Part shown: one piece after another, positions 1-8,376 of the stretch
Layout of the letters: every line of letters starts with the position of its first letter
How positions within the stretch are numbered: position 1 is the stretch's first letter
Origin: CAIMWS01 sp964409245
Lineage (GTDB): Bacteria; Verrucomicrobiota; Verrucomicrobiia; Limisphaerales; UBA1319
Assembly: GCA_964409245.1 (NCBI GenBank)
Contig: CAYPCQ010000015.1
Span: 30,720 to 94,719, forward strand
DNA length: 64,000 nucleotides
Direction of reading: 5' to 3'
Notes under the pieces: generated by a model
The model's database searches: none
What the model was told of the DNA's origin: nothing
The model's input: only the letters and a program-made list of their open reading frames with translations
Position numbers and translations under genes: made by a program

Positions 1-681
1 TTGAGGATCGACAATAAAAACAGTGTGCCGGAGGCTGTCGCTGACCGCCATGGCGCCATTCTGCAAAAAGGCAATGCCCGCAGGCAGGCCTAAACCTTCC
101 AGGACGGGATAAACCTGGCCGTTGGTGGCGCTCAACATCCGAATCCGGCCGCGCTCCGCTTCGCCAATGAAAATGTTGCCATAGCGATCCAAACCCATGG
201 CGGTGGGTTGCGCGAACGTGCCCAAGGTGTAAAGGTTGTTGAAGCGATCCAGCTTCAACAAGGTTCCGCTGCCCTGGTTCAGAACGAACAAATTACTATT
301 GGTGTCACACGCCACCTCGATGGGTTTGCTCAATTGGTCCAAAACCGTGGTGGTCATCCCCAGGCGAAAATCCAGTTTCCGGACCCGGTTGTTGCCTTGG
401 TCGGCCACAAAAAGATTGCCCGCCGTGTCCACCGCACAACCCGCTGGCGCAGAAAAGAGCGTTTCTATAATAGGCTTGCCATCCTGATATCCCGCCCAAG
501 GCCCGCCGGCAATGGTGTTTACAGTGATAACCTGGGCTGAAACTTGCAGGCCGGCCAGGTTCAGCCCCAGGGCCAGAAGACCCAATGAAACACCGCTGAA
601 CCAGGATGAGCCAACCCCAGCCCGTGGTTCCCAGGCAACCTTGCTTGACGAATGACAACCTATGGCAGTGCAATTACGCAT
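1..681 (-). CDS. NHL-repeat beta-propeller protein (partial, runs off the window start)
   Basis: The minus strand is open from an ATG at 679-681 to the window edge, so the 3' end is missing. The N-terminus has a hydrophobic stretch at about residues 28-45 that reads as a signal peptide or membrane anchor. After it come NHL-type propeller blades with phrases such as GNLFVADQGNNRVRKLDF and YGNIFIGEAERGRIRML. NHL propellers are exported or periplasmic binding scaffolds; no catalytic residues can be named here. The start lies only 3 nt after the pilQ stop, so the gene is very probably the last cistron of the pil operon. That position suggests, but does not prove, a role in pilus or envelope function. 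Confidence 0.8.
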   Translation of the reverse strand, partial: MRNCTAIGCHSSSKVAWEPRAGVGSSWFSGVSLGLLALGLNLAGLQVSAQVITVNTIAGGPWAGYQDGKPIIETLFSAPAGCAVDTAGNLFVADQGNNRVRKLDFRLGMTTTVLDQLSKPIEVACDTNSNLFVLNQGSGTLLKLDRFNNLYTLGTFAQPTAMGLDRYGNIFIGEAERGRIRMLSATNGQVYPVLEGLGLPAGIAFLQNGAMAVSDSLRHTVFIVDPQ

Positions 682-684
682 GGA

Positions 685-2556
685 TCAGGAACGGCGTTTC
701 TTGCTGGGTTTCGGGTTTAAGGTTTCTTCGATAATCGATTTGGGGCTGCTCTCGAAGAAACGATCGCTCTTGAATTCCTCAAGCAGCTTGAAGTTGTCCT
801 GCTGGACAATGGTTGGAGTGATGAAAATCAACAGGTTCTGCTTTGAACGCTTTTTGGAATCATGGCGGAATAACTGGCCGAACAAGGGCAGGTCGCCCAA
901 GCCAGGAACCTTGGTGGAACTTTTGGTGAGGCTGTCACTGATCAAGCCGCCCATGACCAAGGTATAACCGCTGGGTATCAGAACATGCGCTTCAATCCGG
1001 CGGATGGCGTAGATGTTGGCGACATTGACCTGGCCATTGATGGTCTGGGTGTCTTTGGAATCGATGTTCGACACTTCGGGTTCCACTTTAAGCGCGATGT
1101 TGTTGCTGCCGGAAATGCGCGGGGTGACCTTCAGGATGGTGCCCAAATTCGTGTATTGGATGTTGGCGCCGGCAGCCACATTGGCCGAACCGGGAGTGAT
1201 CTGAAAAATAGGGAAGGCGCGGGTTACCGACAGGGTGGCCACTTCATTGTCCAAGGTCACCGCCCGCGGGGTGGAAACCACCTCCGTATCGGAGTCCTTG
1301 TTGAGGAAGGATAACACCGCGTTAACCCCGTCAGCGTTGAGGAAGGCGACACTCGGTGAGAATCCCTGCAAAGAGTTGGCTGAAATACCTCCCGGCCCAA
1401 TCACGGTGCCGGAACTGGAGCCGCCGCTCCCCCCGCTGCTGCCCCCGCTGCTGCCGCCACTGGAGCTACTGCCGCTGCCAATGGTGGTGGAATACTCAGT
1501 TACCGTCTTGTCCGGGGTCGTAGTGGTTACGGTCCGGCCATTGGGCAAAGTGGTGGTGGTGGTGGATCCCGGTATCGTTGTGGTTGACCGGCCCGACGAA
1601 TTGCCGTTCCCATAGGAGAAGCGTTGTGATTCCAAAGTCCCGGACCAATCGATGCCCCGCATGGATTCCGGCGTTTGCGAGGTTTCCAGCAACCGCGCTT
1701 CGATCAGGATCTGTTTGGTGGCGGTGTCCAGATTGGTGATCAGGTTTTCGATCTGCTCCATGTCCTTGGCGGTGGCGGAAACAAAAAGCTTGCTGGTCCG
1801 GGTGTCCGGATAGGTTTTCGTGCGGGGATCAGTCGTCATGCTGGTTTTGATGGCCTGCTGGATGTTGGTCGGGCTGGAGTAGTGCAGTGTAAAGACATTA
1901 TTGGTCAATGGCTCCAAAGCATTGGGCGGCTTTTTGGAAATCAGGACAATGCCATTCTCAGGTTTGGACATGTCGTAGTCGTAAATCTTCATCAGCATGT
2001 TCATGACCACTTGCGGCGAGGCATTGCTCATCGTCAGGCTGACCAGCGGGCCATTCGTCAAAGTGCCCTCCGGAGTGGTGGTGATATCCCGGTGGAACAT
2101 AACCTGCATTCCGGACATCTTGGCCAGATTTTGCAACAGGCTATTGAGCGGGATCTCGTAAAACTCCATGTCGCTGGTCTCGGTCAGATTAGTCAATCCA
2201 CTGAAAGACGCATCAAAGGGGGCATTGGTTCCTGTCACTGCGGAGGTGCCCGGAATTTTGGGAGCTGAATTGGTCGAGGTGCTGGAAACCGGTTCCACAG
2301 CCACAGTAATAATTGCAGCACTGGCAACCTCATTGGTTGCCAAATCAGGGCTGAGCAGCACGCTGGCTGGTTGGGAAACAGCCTTGGTGGCTGGGGCGGA
2401 AACAGTGCCCGGCGGCATGGCAGACTGCGCCGGTGGTGGAACCTGGTTTTGCACCAATGGTGGATTATTGGTTCCTGGGGATTGTTCCTGAGCGCAAGCA
2501 AGGAACTGAAGATCGTTCAGCCCAATCCATAACAGCATGGCAAGAATCGCTTTCAT
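685..2556 (-). CDS. pilQ: Type IV pilus / type II secretion secretin PilQ
   Basis: Outer-membrane secretin that forms the channel for the pilus. From the ATG at 2556 the protein is 623 aa with a signal peptide (MKAILAMLLWIGLNDLQFLACA). It has a Pro/Thr-rich spacer, an STN-like domain at about 130-200, a secretin N-domain at about 215-285, a low-complexity Ser/Gly linker at about 365-390, and a C-terminal secretin barrel carrying the family motif VPGLGDLPLFGQLFR near residue 565. An in-frame TTG at 2595 would add 13 residues before the signal peptide and is less likely. It is the fifth gene of pilMNOPQ and is followed after 3 nt by an NHL-repeat gene. The Ser/Gly linker sits inside the N-domain to barrel junction and is longer than in typical PilQ. 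Confidence 0.93.
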   Translation of the reverse strand: MKAILAMLLWIGLNDLQFLACAQEQSPGTNNPPLVQNQVPPPAQSAMPPGTVSAPATKAVSQPASVLLSPDLATNEVASAAIITVAVEPVSSTSTNSAPKIPGTSAVTGTNAPFDASFSGLTNLTETSDMEFYEIPLNSLLQNLAKMSGMQVMFHRDITTTPEGTLTNGPLVSLTMSNASPQVVMNMLMKIYDYDMSKPENGIVLISKKPPNALEPLTNNVFTLHYSSPTNIQQAIKTSMTTDPRTKTYPDTRTSKLFVSATAKDMEQIENLITNLDTATKQILIEARLLETSQTPESMRGIDWSGTLESQRFSYGNGNSSGRSTTTIPGSTTTTTLPNGRTVTTTTPDKTVTEYSTTIGSGSSSSGGSSGGSSGGSGGSSSGTVIGPGGISANSLQGFSPSVAFLNADGVNAVLSFLNKDSDTEVVSTPRAVTLDNEVATLSVTRAFPIFQITPGSANVAAGANIQYTNLGTILKVTPRISGSNNIALKVEPEVSNIDSKDTQTINGQVNVANIYAIRRIEAHVLIPSGYTLVMGGLISDSLTKSSTKVPGLGDLPLFGQLFRHDSKKRSKQNLLIFITPTIVQQDNFKLLEEFKSDRFFESSPKSIIEETLNPKPSKKRRS

Positions 2557-2640
2557 GCTTTTGGTTTTTTTATTCAAGTTATTGGGTTCTAGCAAATCAG
2601 ATTGTTAGGGTAAAGCTTCCCATCGATTTTTGCAACCAAA

Positions 2641-3180
2641 TTAATTGCCGGCACGCGGCTTCAAATACAAAACCTGGGGAGTTCCTTCATTACCCACAGT
2701 GACAATCGCATATTTTTTCTTGGCGTTGATTTCGGTGCAGTGGACGGTGATGGTGTCCCCATTGGGCAGATCGTAAATTTTCGTTTCATTGGCGCTGAAG
2801 GATCGGATTCCGCTGCCAATGCCGCCGATCATGGCGACCGCATTCTCCCCGGACCCCAAAATCCCTTTGCAAACCAGTTTGGAAGCCGCCCCATTCCCGG
2901 AGGGTTTTTCGGCAGTGTTGGTTGGAACTGGCGGCTTGGGTCGGCGCCGATCCGAGGTCGGAAAGAACGGATCGCGAGCCGCCAGGTTGGACGGCGCGTT
3001 TGTGAAATAGGATTTGGGTATGGGTATGGGCGCTTCCAAAACCGCGGGCGCCGGGTTGGTAGCGGCCGCCGCTTTGGGCTGGGAGGCCGTCTTGACATCG
3101 GCGGCGGCGGCACACTGCCAGGCCAGCAGGCAAACCAGGGGCGCACAAGCAATCCAGGTTATTCTGAGCGTTAACTTCAT
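2641..3180 (-). CDS. pilP: PilP-like pilus assembly protein
   Basis: Protein of 179 aa from the ATG at 3180, with a signal peptide (MKLTLRITWIACAPLVCLLA...), a Pro/Ala-rich linker and a small C-terminal beta domain. The RDPFFP phrase before the linker and the LVCKGILGSGENAVAMIGG strand are typical of PilP-like inner-membrane/periplasmic proteins that connect PilN-PilO to the PilQ secretin. No lipobox is clear, although a Cys lies in the signal region. A GTG 15 nt upstream is possible but less likely. Its place between pilO and pilQ is the main support for the assignment, since PilP proteins are poorly conserved in sequence. Confidence 0.75.
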   Translation of the reverse strand: MKLTLRITWIACAPLVCLLAWQCAAAADVKTASQPKAAAATNPAPAVLEAPIPIPKSYFTNAPSNLAARDPFFPTSDRRRPKPPVPTNTAEKPSGNGAASKLVCKGILGSGENAVAMIGGIGSGIRSFSANETKIYDLPNGDTITVHCTEINAKKKYAIVTVGNEGTPQVLYLKPRAGN

Positions 3181-3204
3181 GGCGATGGTGTGCACGGGGT
3201 CACG

Positions 3205-3792
3205 TTATTGCGCCGAATTTGCAACCAGCAACTCGATGTCCATTTTAAAGGTCAGGATCTCTTTTTCGTCGCCGGACTGGCTGGCAGCGGGTTCCAAGGT
3301 TATATTCTGCAAGCGAAAATACGTGAATTGATTCTCAAAATCCGCGACGAACCGGCCGATATCGTGATAATATCCGGTTCCGGAAATCGTGCAAACCTGG
3401 GCCTGATAGGGGAAATCAAGGAACATGGAACATACCGCGCTGACTGGTTTGTAGATTTCGACAATGTCAAAGTCCTTCTTTTTCGGTGCGAAAAGACTCA
3501 AGCGGCGGCGAATCCACTCATACGTGTCGCCGGAAGCGAGCGTGGCATCGAGGTTTTGAACCTCTTTCCGGGTGATATCACGCTGTTCTCCATTCCGCTG
3601 CGCCTGCGACTGCTCCTTTTTGCCTTCCGCCACCTTGCCTTCCGCCTCGGCGATCTTGGCCGCATAGTCCGCATAGGATTTAAGCTGGTAGCGTATCAAG
3701 CCAAAATAAAGGCCGACGACCACCGCCACCGCCCCGATGGCGATGGCGATGATGTTATCCCTTTTTTCTTTGCCAAGCTGTTTGAATTTCAT
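3205..3792 (-). CDS. pilO: PilO-like inner-membrane pilus alignment protein
   Basis: Protein of 195 aa with a short cytoplasmic N-terminus (MKFKQLGKEKRDN), one transmembrane helix at about 14-33, a charged coiled-coil at about 40-80, and a ferredoxin-like periplasmic domain. This is the architecture of PilO, which pairs with PilN to align the motor and the secretin. The start codon overlaps the pilN stop by 4 nt (ATGA), showing translational coupling. Sequence identity to known PilO proteins cannot be judged by eye; the call rests on architecture and operon order. Confidence 0.78.
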   Translation of the reverse strand: MKFKQLGKEKRDNIIAIAIGAVAVVVGLYFGLIRYQLKSYADYAAKIAEAEGKVAEGKKEQSQAQRNGEQRDITRKEVQNLDATLASGDTYEWIRRRLSLFAPKKKDFDIVEIYKPVSAVCSMFLDFPYQAQVCTISGTGYYHDIGRFVADFENQFTYFRLQNITLEPAASQSGDEKEILTFKMDIELLVANSAQ

Positions 3793-4511
3793 TTCTGGCG
3801 GGATTTTTCTTTCTGCCGGACTTTATCTGGAATCTTGCACCTCAAATCGAAGGTGACCATGAAGCGATTATCTACCGTGTCGAACTGGGCTTTGCTGACC
3901 GGCCCGCCCAAGGAAATATTCCCGTCATTGGCCCCCATGGCCGCCGTCAAATAAGGCTGGTTGAATAAGTGGTCCTTGAAATCTTTTATTTTCGCATCCG
4001 GTGTCTGGGAAAAACATTTGGCGAAAACGGAAATGGCGTTGTGCTCCACCCGGCTGTACATCTTGATGGAAACCCGGTTGGTACTCGCCAAATCTTTCGG
4101 ATCCGGCATGCTTTTGGTTTCCTCCAAGGTGTCGAAGGACTGCCTGGTTTCCAGTTTGGTGAGGCGCAAATCGTCATCGACGACCGCATATTGAAGAGAG
4201 TCCAGCGCCGGCCCCCAGAGGAAACGATTGGCGGCAAACGCCGCCAAACTGTTGGTGCGGAGCCGCAAGCTCTCATATTCTGCCTGGGTTTTCCGCACCG
4301 GCTTGAGAGCATCATCCAGGTTTTTCAATTGGTTTTGCAGGCCAGCCACCTTCGCAGCGGCTTTAAAGTTGCGCAGCATCAGGAACAGGACCGCCAGCAC
4401 CACCAAGGCGACCACCGCCCCCGCCACCCAGGCCGTCCGCGTCACCGGATCGCGGCGCCGCAATTCCTCAAGGTGTTTTTGCTGGGCTAAAAGGTCAATC
4501 CGAATAGGCAT
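3789..4511 (-). CDS. pilN: PilN-like inner-membrane pilus assembly protein
   Basis: Protein of 240 aa starting at the ATG at 4511. The N-terminus MPIRIDLLAQQ matches the short cytoplasmic I-N/D-L-L segment with which PilN docks into the PilM groove. A transmembrane helix follows at about 28-47, then a coiled-coil and a periplasmic domain. An alternative start 60 nt upstream (4571) would run into pilM and lacks the family N-terminus, so the ATG 10 nt after the pilM stop is preferred. The gene overlaps pilO by 4 nt. Confidence 0.8.
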   Translation of the reverse strand: MPIRIDLLAQQKHLEELRRRDPVTRTAWVAGAVVALVVLAVLFLMLRNFKAAAKVAGLQNQLKNLDDALKPVRKTQAEYESLRLRTNSLAAFAANRFLWGPALDSLQYAVVDDDLRLTKLETRQSFDTLEETKSMPDPKDLASTNRVSIKMYSRVEHNAISVFAKCFSQTPDAKIKDFKDHLFNQPYLTAAMGANDGNISLGGPVSKAQFDTVDNRFMVTFDLRCKIPDKVRQKEKSRQK

Positions 4512-4521
4512 AACTCGACGA

Positions 4522-5589
4522 TCATAAAGCGCCAATGGCGGCCCCAATGGAAACCGCCAACTGCGGCGCAACCTGTTCGATTTCGTTCATTTTTTCCGGC
4601 GCCAAACTCAACTCAAAAACGGCGGCGGGATTCCAACTTTTGCAGGGAACCATCAGCTCATTTTGAAGTATTTGGATATAGGTTTCGGAGCTGCCAGCGG
4701 CGCCGCAGATAAAAACCTGGCTCACCGTCCGATCCTGCTGGTGTTCAAAAAAATCGATCGAAGCCCGCAGTTCCCGGCCCAGGGGCGCCAGGTGCGCGGC
4801 CAACTGGGCTTCCACATCCTGCGGCATGCCGATTTTGATGCCTTCAGCTTCAGCATAGGTGATGTTCATCGATTCCGCGATTCCAGAAGTTACTTTGTCC
4901 CCGCCGATATCGACCGTCCGGTGCAATTTTAATTCACCACGGTCCACGATGCAAATGGTTGTTTGCAGAAAACCCAAATCGACCAAGGCGACCGACTCTT
5001 TGGCGAACGCCTCAGGCTGGGCATGTTCCAAAGCATTGACCGGGCCAATCAAGGAAGGAACGATCTGATCGGATACCAAACCCGCCTCCTTGATTATATT
5101 CTGAACATCCTGCACAAGCTGGCGCCTGGCTCCGCCAACCAAAACGCGCACCTTGGCTTGCGCCTTGCCCGAATCTGGTTTGAAGGCATCCGGGGAAGCG
5201 GCACCCAGCAAAGCACAATCGAAAACATGATCGGACAGGTCCGCCTGCACATACAGTTTGGGGGCCAGATTGATCATCGACCGGATATCTTCCAAAGGCA
5301 GCATGGGCATTTCTGTTTGGCGCAGCATGGAATCGGCCACCCCCAAGGCATACACCACTGATTTGCAGCGATTGCCCATTTCCTGGGCCACCTTTTTAAG
5401 ATGAGGCACCAATAGATCCTTGCCCAGCCTCTTTTCCGAAACCGGTGAAGCCAGCACTACAAAGTGCAGCAACCTGAATTGCCCGCCCTTCTTTTGCACT
5501 AGAACGGCCTTGGTGGTTCGAACCCCAATATCGATTGCCAGGATCTGATCCCGCTTTTTCGGCCTGCTGCTTGCGAAAGGAAGCGCCAT
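4522..5589 (-). CDS. pilM: PilM actin-like ATPase of type IV pilus assembly
   Basis: Protein of 355 aa, the usual length for PilM. The actin/FtsA-like ATP-binding motifs are visible: phosphate-1 ILAIDIGVRTTKAVLV at about 16-31, phosphate-2 SVALVDLGFLQTTICIV at about 200-216, and the C-terminal VFICGAAGSS at about 293-302. PilM is cytoplasmic, binds the PilN N-terminus and links the motor to the periplasmic ring. It is the first gene of the five-gene pil operon, and the 1.4 kb upstream is gene-free and presumably carries the operon promoter. Confidence 0.92.
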   Translation of the reverse strand: MALPFASSRPKKRDQILAIDIGVRTTKAVLVQKKGGQFRLLHFVVLASPVSEKRLGKDLLVPHLKKVAQEMGNRCKSVVYALGVADSMLRQTEMPMLPLEDIRSMINLAPKLYVQADLSDHVFDCALLGAASPDAFKPDSGKAQAKVRVLVGGARRQLVQDVQNIIKEAGLVSDQIVPSLIGPVNALEHAQPEAFAKESVALVDLGFLQTTICIVDRGELKLHRTVDIGGDKVTSGIAESMNITYAEAEGIKIGMPQDVEAQLAAHLAPLGRELRASIDFFEHQQDRTVSQVFICGAAGSSETYIQILQNELMVPCKSWNPAAVFELSLAPEKMNEIEQVAPQLAVSIGAAIGAL

Positions 5590-5813
5590 ACAAGCGATTT
5601 GTAATCGATTTTCCTTTCCCCTGCAAGCCTAAGTTGCTGAATTTGTCGGAAAAGGGTGCAAGACAGAAATCTTCATTTATTTCTACTTTGTTAGATTCGA
5701 TCTAAAAATCTCGCGGACGGACGTGCGCCAAATCTTCGCACAAAAAACGATTGGCAGCGGTTTTTTCGCCAGCCGATCCGCACGGCGGAGGCAAAAAATG
5801 GACCGGTTTGGCA

Positions 5814-6051
5814 GGTTATCCCGCCCTTTCAGGGCTGGGAAGAATGTATTTCCGTTGACAACAACCCAGGGCGATGCCCTGGGCTGGATTAACGCCGCGC
5901 CTTTGGCGCTAAACACCTGCGCCTGAACGCCATGAGGATTTTTCGCTTACTTCCGCAGCCCCAACGGGGCGGCTTTAATAAAGCCCTGGGCAGCGCCCAG
6001 GGTAACGCCCCATACCCCCCCCCACCCCAGCCCTGAAAGGGCGGGATAACC
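5814..6051. repeat. Composite REP-like palindromic element with 26-bp perfect inverted arms
   Basis: The arms 5814-5839 and 6026-6051 are perfect 26-bp reverse complements, each containing ccgccctttcagggctggg on one or the other strand. Between them lie smaller hairpins: 5866-5883 (8-bp stem, loop gat), 5897-5909 (gcgcc/ggcgc), 5958-5970 (gcccc/ggggc) and 5984-6002 (8-bp stem, loop agc). The nested layout resembles REP/BIME elements seen in intergenic DNA of many bacteria. It encodes no convincing protein. Confidence 0.8.
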
Positions 6052-6617
6052 CCTCCGACCCTCTCTGTGGCGGCGGCAGAATCAACAATCCCAGAGGGAA
6101 ATGGAAATTGCCGAGAGCAGGCGCAAGGGACGTAAAAAGGGCGGTAAACCACGGATCACAGGATTACACAGAAAAGGGAAAACTTAAACCGTGGAGGAAA
6201 CAATTTGAGAAACGCAAACGCTTTTGGCTAGCTGGTGGCCAACGGCCAGCAAAAGGCCAGGAATCCAAAGCGGCGCAGCGGCGTTTTCCAGGTTGGAATT
6301 GCCTGCGACGGCGACATAACTTCCTGGTGCTGGGGCGGGCAGGTTCAAAACATCCCCAACCCAGGTTCCAAAACGTGGGAATGCTCAGAGGCCAATTGCA
6401 GGAAAGTTTTCCACGGAATAGGACATAGGTGTCTCATTCCTGACCATGACAACTCCCAAGGAAATCCTGAATCAAAAGCACCGGTCCGAATTCTTATTCT
6501 TATTGTCCACTGCGGCCAGGCGCCAACTCCATGGCTGATTTGATATTCCTGCCCAAAACCTGCCTGGTTTGGCGCTTGCCCCGGACCAACTGGGACTATC
6601 TGCGCCCTCTTATCAGA

Positions 6618-6722
6618 ACCGTGTTCCGGAAATCTGGTTGTAAGTGGTTGCTCCGCAGACTTTTACGCCAGTAGGCAAGCAAGCAATGAGTCCCGATTTG
6701 GTCGGGATAAATGACGAGCGAC
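6618..6722 (+). repeat. Dispersed intergenic repeat, copy A (most diverged)
   Basis: One of four related segments in this window. Shared order of blocks: accgtgt(t)cc, then gtgattgcgcc-like (here gtggttgctcc), gcagacttttacgc, and a palindromic core tcccgat-n-(g)atcggga followed by ataaatgacgag. In this copy the core reads gtcccgatttggtcgggata. Confidence 0.65.
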
Positions 6723-6729
6723 CCAAATG

Positions 6730-6801
6730 CCTGGCCACACCGGCTCAATTGGCTTACTCATCAAGCCTGGCCACACCGGCTCAATTGGCTTACTCATCAA
6801 G
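6730..6801. repeat. 36-bp tandem duplication plus partial third unit
   Basis: The 36-bp unit beginning cctggccacaccggctcaat occurs twice without a spacer (6730-6765 and 6766-6801) and a third partial unit, cctggccac, follows at 6802-6810. There are no spacers, so this is not a CRISPR. Confidence 0.9.
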
Positions 6802-7036
6802 CCTGGCCACCGCCGGCACCTCGAGGCGAATCATTTTTCCTGGCGGCCAGGCGGTTCTTAGGTTCTTAGATTCTTTGCTGGCCCCGCTTCACGATTGACA
6901 CTGGCCCAGGAATTGCTATGTTTGAATCTGTGGTCAGTTGGTCGGGCAACCAGTGAACAACGGACTAATAAATAAACCTAAACCATCGCCCGCTCAAGTT
7001 CACGCTGGCCTCGTCAAAGCGAAAGAAAGAAAAGTT

Positions 7037-7399
7037 ATGACAATCAAGAACACGCAGCAATCGGGATTCACCTTGGTGGAAATTATGATTGTGGTGGCTA
7101 TCATCGGCTTGCTGGCGGCCATTGCCATCCCCAACTTTGTGCGCGCCCGCGCCAAAGCCCAAACCAATAGCTGCATCGCCAATATGAAGCAACTGGATGG
7201 GGCCATCGAGGTCTGGGCCACTGAAAACAAAAAATCAAGTGGCGCTACCGTAACCTTGGCCAATCTATGCCCTGACTATGTAAAGAACACCCCGGTTTGT
7301 CCGGCAGGCAGTGGTGCTTATGGGCTTGGCACCGTAGGTTCCACTAACACGGTAACCTGCCCGAACGTTGGCACTGTAGCAGACCACAAGCTGCCGTAA
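7037..7399 (+). CDS. Type IV pilin-like / GspG-like prepilin
   Basis: Prepilin of 120 aa from the ATG at 7037. The cleavage and methylation signal SG|FTLVEIMIVVAIIGLLAA is at about residues 9-27: Gly at -1, Phe at +1 and Glu at +5, followed by the hydrophobic N-terminal helix and an IAIPNFVRARAKAQTNSC continuation. A longer frame starting at 6938 would put 33 extra residues before the leader and is unlikely. The C-terminal part is short, with three further Cys residues that could form a disulfide loop. It is presumably processed by a prepilin peptidase encoded elsewhere and assembled by the nearby pil machinery. A strong terminator follows at 7436-7469. Confidence 0.9.
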   Translation: MTIKNTQQSGFTLVEIMIVVAIIGLLAAIAIPNFVRARAKAQTNSCIANMKQLDGAIEVWATENKKSSGATVTLANLCPDYVKNTPVCPAGSGAYGLGTVGSTNTVTCPNVGTVADHKLP

Positions 7400-7435
7400 G
7401 TAGCCGGTCGGCATCTTCTTGAGCATTAATTCATG

Positions 7436-7469
7436 AAAAAGCTTGGGGATAAAACCCCGAGCTTTTTTT
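7436..7469 (+). terminator. Rho-independent terminator of the first pilin gene
   Basis: The stem aagcttgggg / ccccgagctt (10 bp with one G-T pair, 6-nt loop) is followed by a run of seven T (7463-7469). It lies 37 nt after the pilin stop codon. Confidence 0.9.
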
Positions 7470-7774
7470 GCGCCCGGAACAATCATACAGATAATCAGGA
7501 ATTCCAAAGCCCGTGAATAGCCACCAGATGAACCAAAAGGGATCGCATTTCAGGTTGGTCCTTCAATCATACTCCGAATGTCTTAATTATAACTTAAATC
7601 ACTCCGGATGAGAAAGTTAATTGAATCGACCGGGTTTGCTGGTTTCGATATCCTCGCAAGTTCCCACGACTGGGAAAGGCCGCAGAAATCTTGATCAGGT
7701 GATTGTTTTGGTTGATTAATGATGAGAAACACTGTAGATTGAGTAACCTTCTAAAGAGGAGTCAGGAGTTCTGT

Positions 7775-8125
7775 ATGCGCAGCGTTCCAAAAGCGGTTTC
7801 TGCCTTCACACTGGTGGAAATCATGATCGTAGTGGCTATAATCGGCCTGATTAGCGCCATTGCCATACCCAATTACATAAACACGAGCATACGCGCCAAA
7901 GTCCGCGTATGCTGCGAGAATCTATCCCAAATAGAAAACGCCAAGGAAATTTGGGCCATCCAAACACACAAAACGAATGGCCAAATCCCCAGCGATGACG
8001 ATCTATTCGGCCCTAATGGCTACGTTAAATTCAAACCGCAATGTCCCTCAGGGGGAGTTTACGAACTGCAACCAATCGGCACCAACGCGACTTGCACCAT
8101 ATCTGGCCACACTCTAACGCCATGA
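7775..8125 (+). CDS. Second GspG-like prepilin, Ala at the -1 cleavage position
   Basis: Prepilin of 116 aa. The ATG at 7775 is preceded by a good Shine-Dalgarno site (aggag at 7764-7768, 6-nt spacing), which decides against the longer frame from 7703. The leader MRSVPKAVSA is followed by FTLVEIMIVVAIIGLISA, so Glu+5 is kept but -1 is Ala rather than the nearly invariant Gly. The body has the IAIPNYINTSIRAK continuation and four Cys. It is a divergent paralogue of the pilin at 7037-7399 and has its own terminator. Confidence 0.87.
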   Translation: MRSVPKAVSAFTLVEIMIVVAIIGLISAIAIPNYINTSIRAKVRVCCENLSQIENAKEIWAIQTHKTNGQIPSDDDLFGPNGYVKFKPQCPSGGVYELQPIGTNATCTISGHTLTP

Positions 8126-8206
8126 TGATGTGATGTTACCATGGCGCAACATAATCCAGTGTGCGCCCGGATACTCATTGGCGAGTGAAAGCAGCTTGGT
8201 TCAACG

Positions 8207-8240
8207 AATAAGCTTGAGACACATCCTCAAGCTTATTTTC
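8207..8240 (+). terminator. Rho-independent terminator of the second pilin gene
   Basis: Perfect 12-bp stem aataagcttgag / ctcaagcttatt with a 7-nt loop (acacatc), followed by ttc-ttg. The stem is strong but the T-run is short. Confidence 0.8.
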
Positions 8241-8376
8241 TTGTTAATCGCCTTCAAATGAGCAATTTAGATCTATGCACTTGGTTGCTGATCGAGACCC
8301 TGGCATCCTGTTTTGGGATGAAGGACTATTCTTTAACCACCGGCCCGCAATTCGCTAGGGTTTCGGAATCAAGGTG

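Larger units (their letters stand above)
5590..7036. other. Gene-free region upstream of pilM and the first pilin, rich in palindromes and repeats
   Basis: No open frame here looks protein-coding: the candidates have biased, non-protein-like compositions. The region separates the divergent pilM (minus) and pilin (plus) genes. It holds a composite palindromic element (5814-6051), one copy of a dispersed 110-bp repeat (6618-6722) and a 36-bp tandem duplication (6730-6801). A stretch near 6150-6175 (accacggatcacaggatta) resembles degenerate repeat text common in PVC-group genomes. Promoters for pilM and for the pilin gene must lie here, but no clear -35/-10 pair was identified. Confidence 0.7.

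Noticed and set aside
6108..6428. Possible small gene in the pilM-pilin gap
   Set aside because: Composition is very Arg/Gln-rich, with no start signal and with repeat-like DNA around it.
6730..6810. Possible CRISPR array
   Set aside because: Only two full 36-bp units, directly adjacent without spacers, and no cas genes in the window.
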